A stretch of 6,584 nt of DNA, taken from assembly GCA_937916025.1 (NCBI GenBank), contig CALGGX010000079.1, forward strand, positions 1 to 6,584. The letters are read 5' to 3'. Shown here one piece after another: positions 6,168-6,584 of the stretch (positions are counted from its first letter, which is position 1; each line of letters opens with the position of its first letter). The DNA is from an uncultured Selenomonadales bacterium. Lineage in GTDB: Bacteria > Bacillota_C > Negativicutes > Selenomonadales > Selenomonadaceae. The position numbers and the translations under genes are program-made. The notes below the pieces were generated by a model. The model was not told the origin of the DNA. It saw only the letters and a program-made list of their open reading frames with translations, and did not search any database.

Positions 6168-6554
6168 TCAGAATGCTTTTTTGATTTTGGCGTGGAACGT
6201 CAAGCCTTTCTGCTGACCGACCCAACCGACCGCTCCGAGATCGACGACCCATGGAACTGCCGCGTGCGGTTTGATCTCCCAACCGAGTTCGAACATACCG
6301 CTGCCGCCGTTCGAGTCGACTTCGTGCGTTGACTCGCCTTCGCACACTGCCGAAGAGCCGGTGCTGTGATCATATTGATACGCGAAGCCGGAGTAGAATT
6401 TATTGACGCGATTGGGCTGATTGATGAATCGAATTCCGGCGACGAAGCTGCCGTCGTTGACCGAGTCGAACTCGTAATGCTCGCCGCTCGACAAATCCGC
6501 CGACATGGAACCTTGATGCGCATGCAGGTATTGACCGTAAACGTGGACGGCATT
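6168..6554 (-). CDS. Autotransporter-type outer-membrane beta-barrel, C-terminal end (partial)
   Basis: The frame is open from the last genomic base (6554) to TGA at 6168-6170, giving 128 residues with the N-terminus missing. It alternates hydrophobic and polar residues in short strands joined by Gly/Asn/Asp turns: VYGQYLHAHQGS, EHYEFDSVNDGSFVAGIRF, KFYSGFAYQYDH, GGSGMFELGWEIKP, PWVVDLGAVGWVGQQKGLTFHAKIKKAF. The final strand ends in Phe, the C-terminal signal read by BamA when it inserts outer-membrane barrels. The order GxYxxD-type strand, F-x-Y-xY-x strand, GGSG-x-ELG strand and G-x-x-G-x-x-KG-L strand resembles the autotransporter domain of Negativicutes, as I recall it. The barrel would anchor a surface passenger encoded beyond the contig end. 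It shows the host has an outer membrane. A strong terminator follows. A simple porin-like barrel is the alternative. Confidence 0.7.
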   Translation of the reverse strand, partial: NAVHVYGQYLHAHQGSMSADLSSGEHYEFDSVNDGSFVAGIRFINQPNRVNKFYSGFAYQYDHSTGSSAVCEGESTHEVDSNGGSGMFELGWEIKPHAAVPWVVDLGAVGWVGQQKGLTFHAKIKKAF

Positions 6555-6584
6555 AGATCGGAAGAGCGTCGTGTAGGGAAAGAG
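6555..6584. other. Illumina TruSeq adapter remnant at contig end (not genomic)
   Basis: The last 30 bases begin AGATCGGAAGAGC and continue with GTCGTGTAGGGAAAGAG, matching the standard Illumina universal adapter as I know it. This is untrimmed library sequence. It shows where genuine sequence ends (6554) and that the autotransporter gene is cut by sequencing or assembly and not by biology. Confidence 0.97.

Noticed and set aside
5577..6332. A 251-codon open frame on the plus strand
   Set aside because: It runs antisense across the TGA-interrupted gene, the terminator and the barrel gene, has no ribosome site, and its composition is a mirror of the minus-strand coding. Only its first dozen residues matter, as the tail of the restriction remnant.

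Overview
The window looks like a contig end from a diderm Firmicute, most likely a Negativicute (Selenomonas/Veillonella-like lineage). Three things suggest this. Strong Firmicute-style GGAGG ribosome binding sites and TTG starts occur together. A SpoVD/FtsI-type penicillin-binding protein carries a C-terminal PASTA domain. An outer-membrane autotransporter-type beta-barrel ends in Phe. The taxon is inferred from these gene types; no database search was possible.

Layout. Positions 1 to about 990 hold, on the minus strand, the helicase part of a Cas3-type protein. It is open at the left edge and stops abruptly at a junction near 985-1005. Directly across that junction, on the same strand but in another frame, lies the N-terminal 70 residues of an M18 aminopeptidase (1001-1210). 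Next comes a complete dusB (minus, 1284-2222). Divergent from it is ftsE (plus, 2320-3000), then a class B penicillin-binding protein gene (plus, 3071-5107) with its own promoter. The dusB-ftsE gap holds two back-to-back promoters whose -35 boxes share one 8-bp palindrome. At 5126-5626 is a decayed PD-(D/E)XK restriction endonuclease gene. It is followed on the minus strand by a small unrecognised gene interrupted by an in-frame TGA (5643-6023), a strong terminator (6121-6151), and the C-terminal end of an autotransporter-like outer-membrane barrel (6168-6554). The last 30 bases (6555-6584) are Illumina adapter, not genome.

How the genes relate. FtsE and the PBP both serve cell division and wall synthesis, but ftsX, the usual neighbour of ftsE, is absent. 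DusB makes dihydrouridine in tRNA and is followed on its own strand by the M18 peptidase. The Cas3 part and the restriction-enzyme remnant are both defence genes and read as more AT-rich than the core genes. The first is probably joined by an assembly or amplification chimera; the second is probably an old acquisition in decay.

I found no intact undescribed system here. The most notable points are the shared-palindrome divergent promoter pair, the Cas3/M18 junction, the broken restriction gene, the TGA-interrupted gene and the adapter tail.
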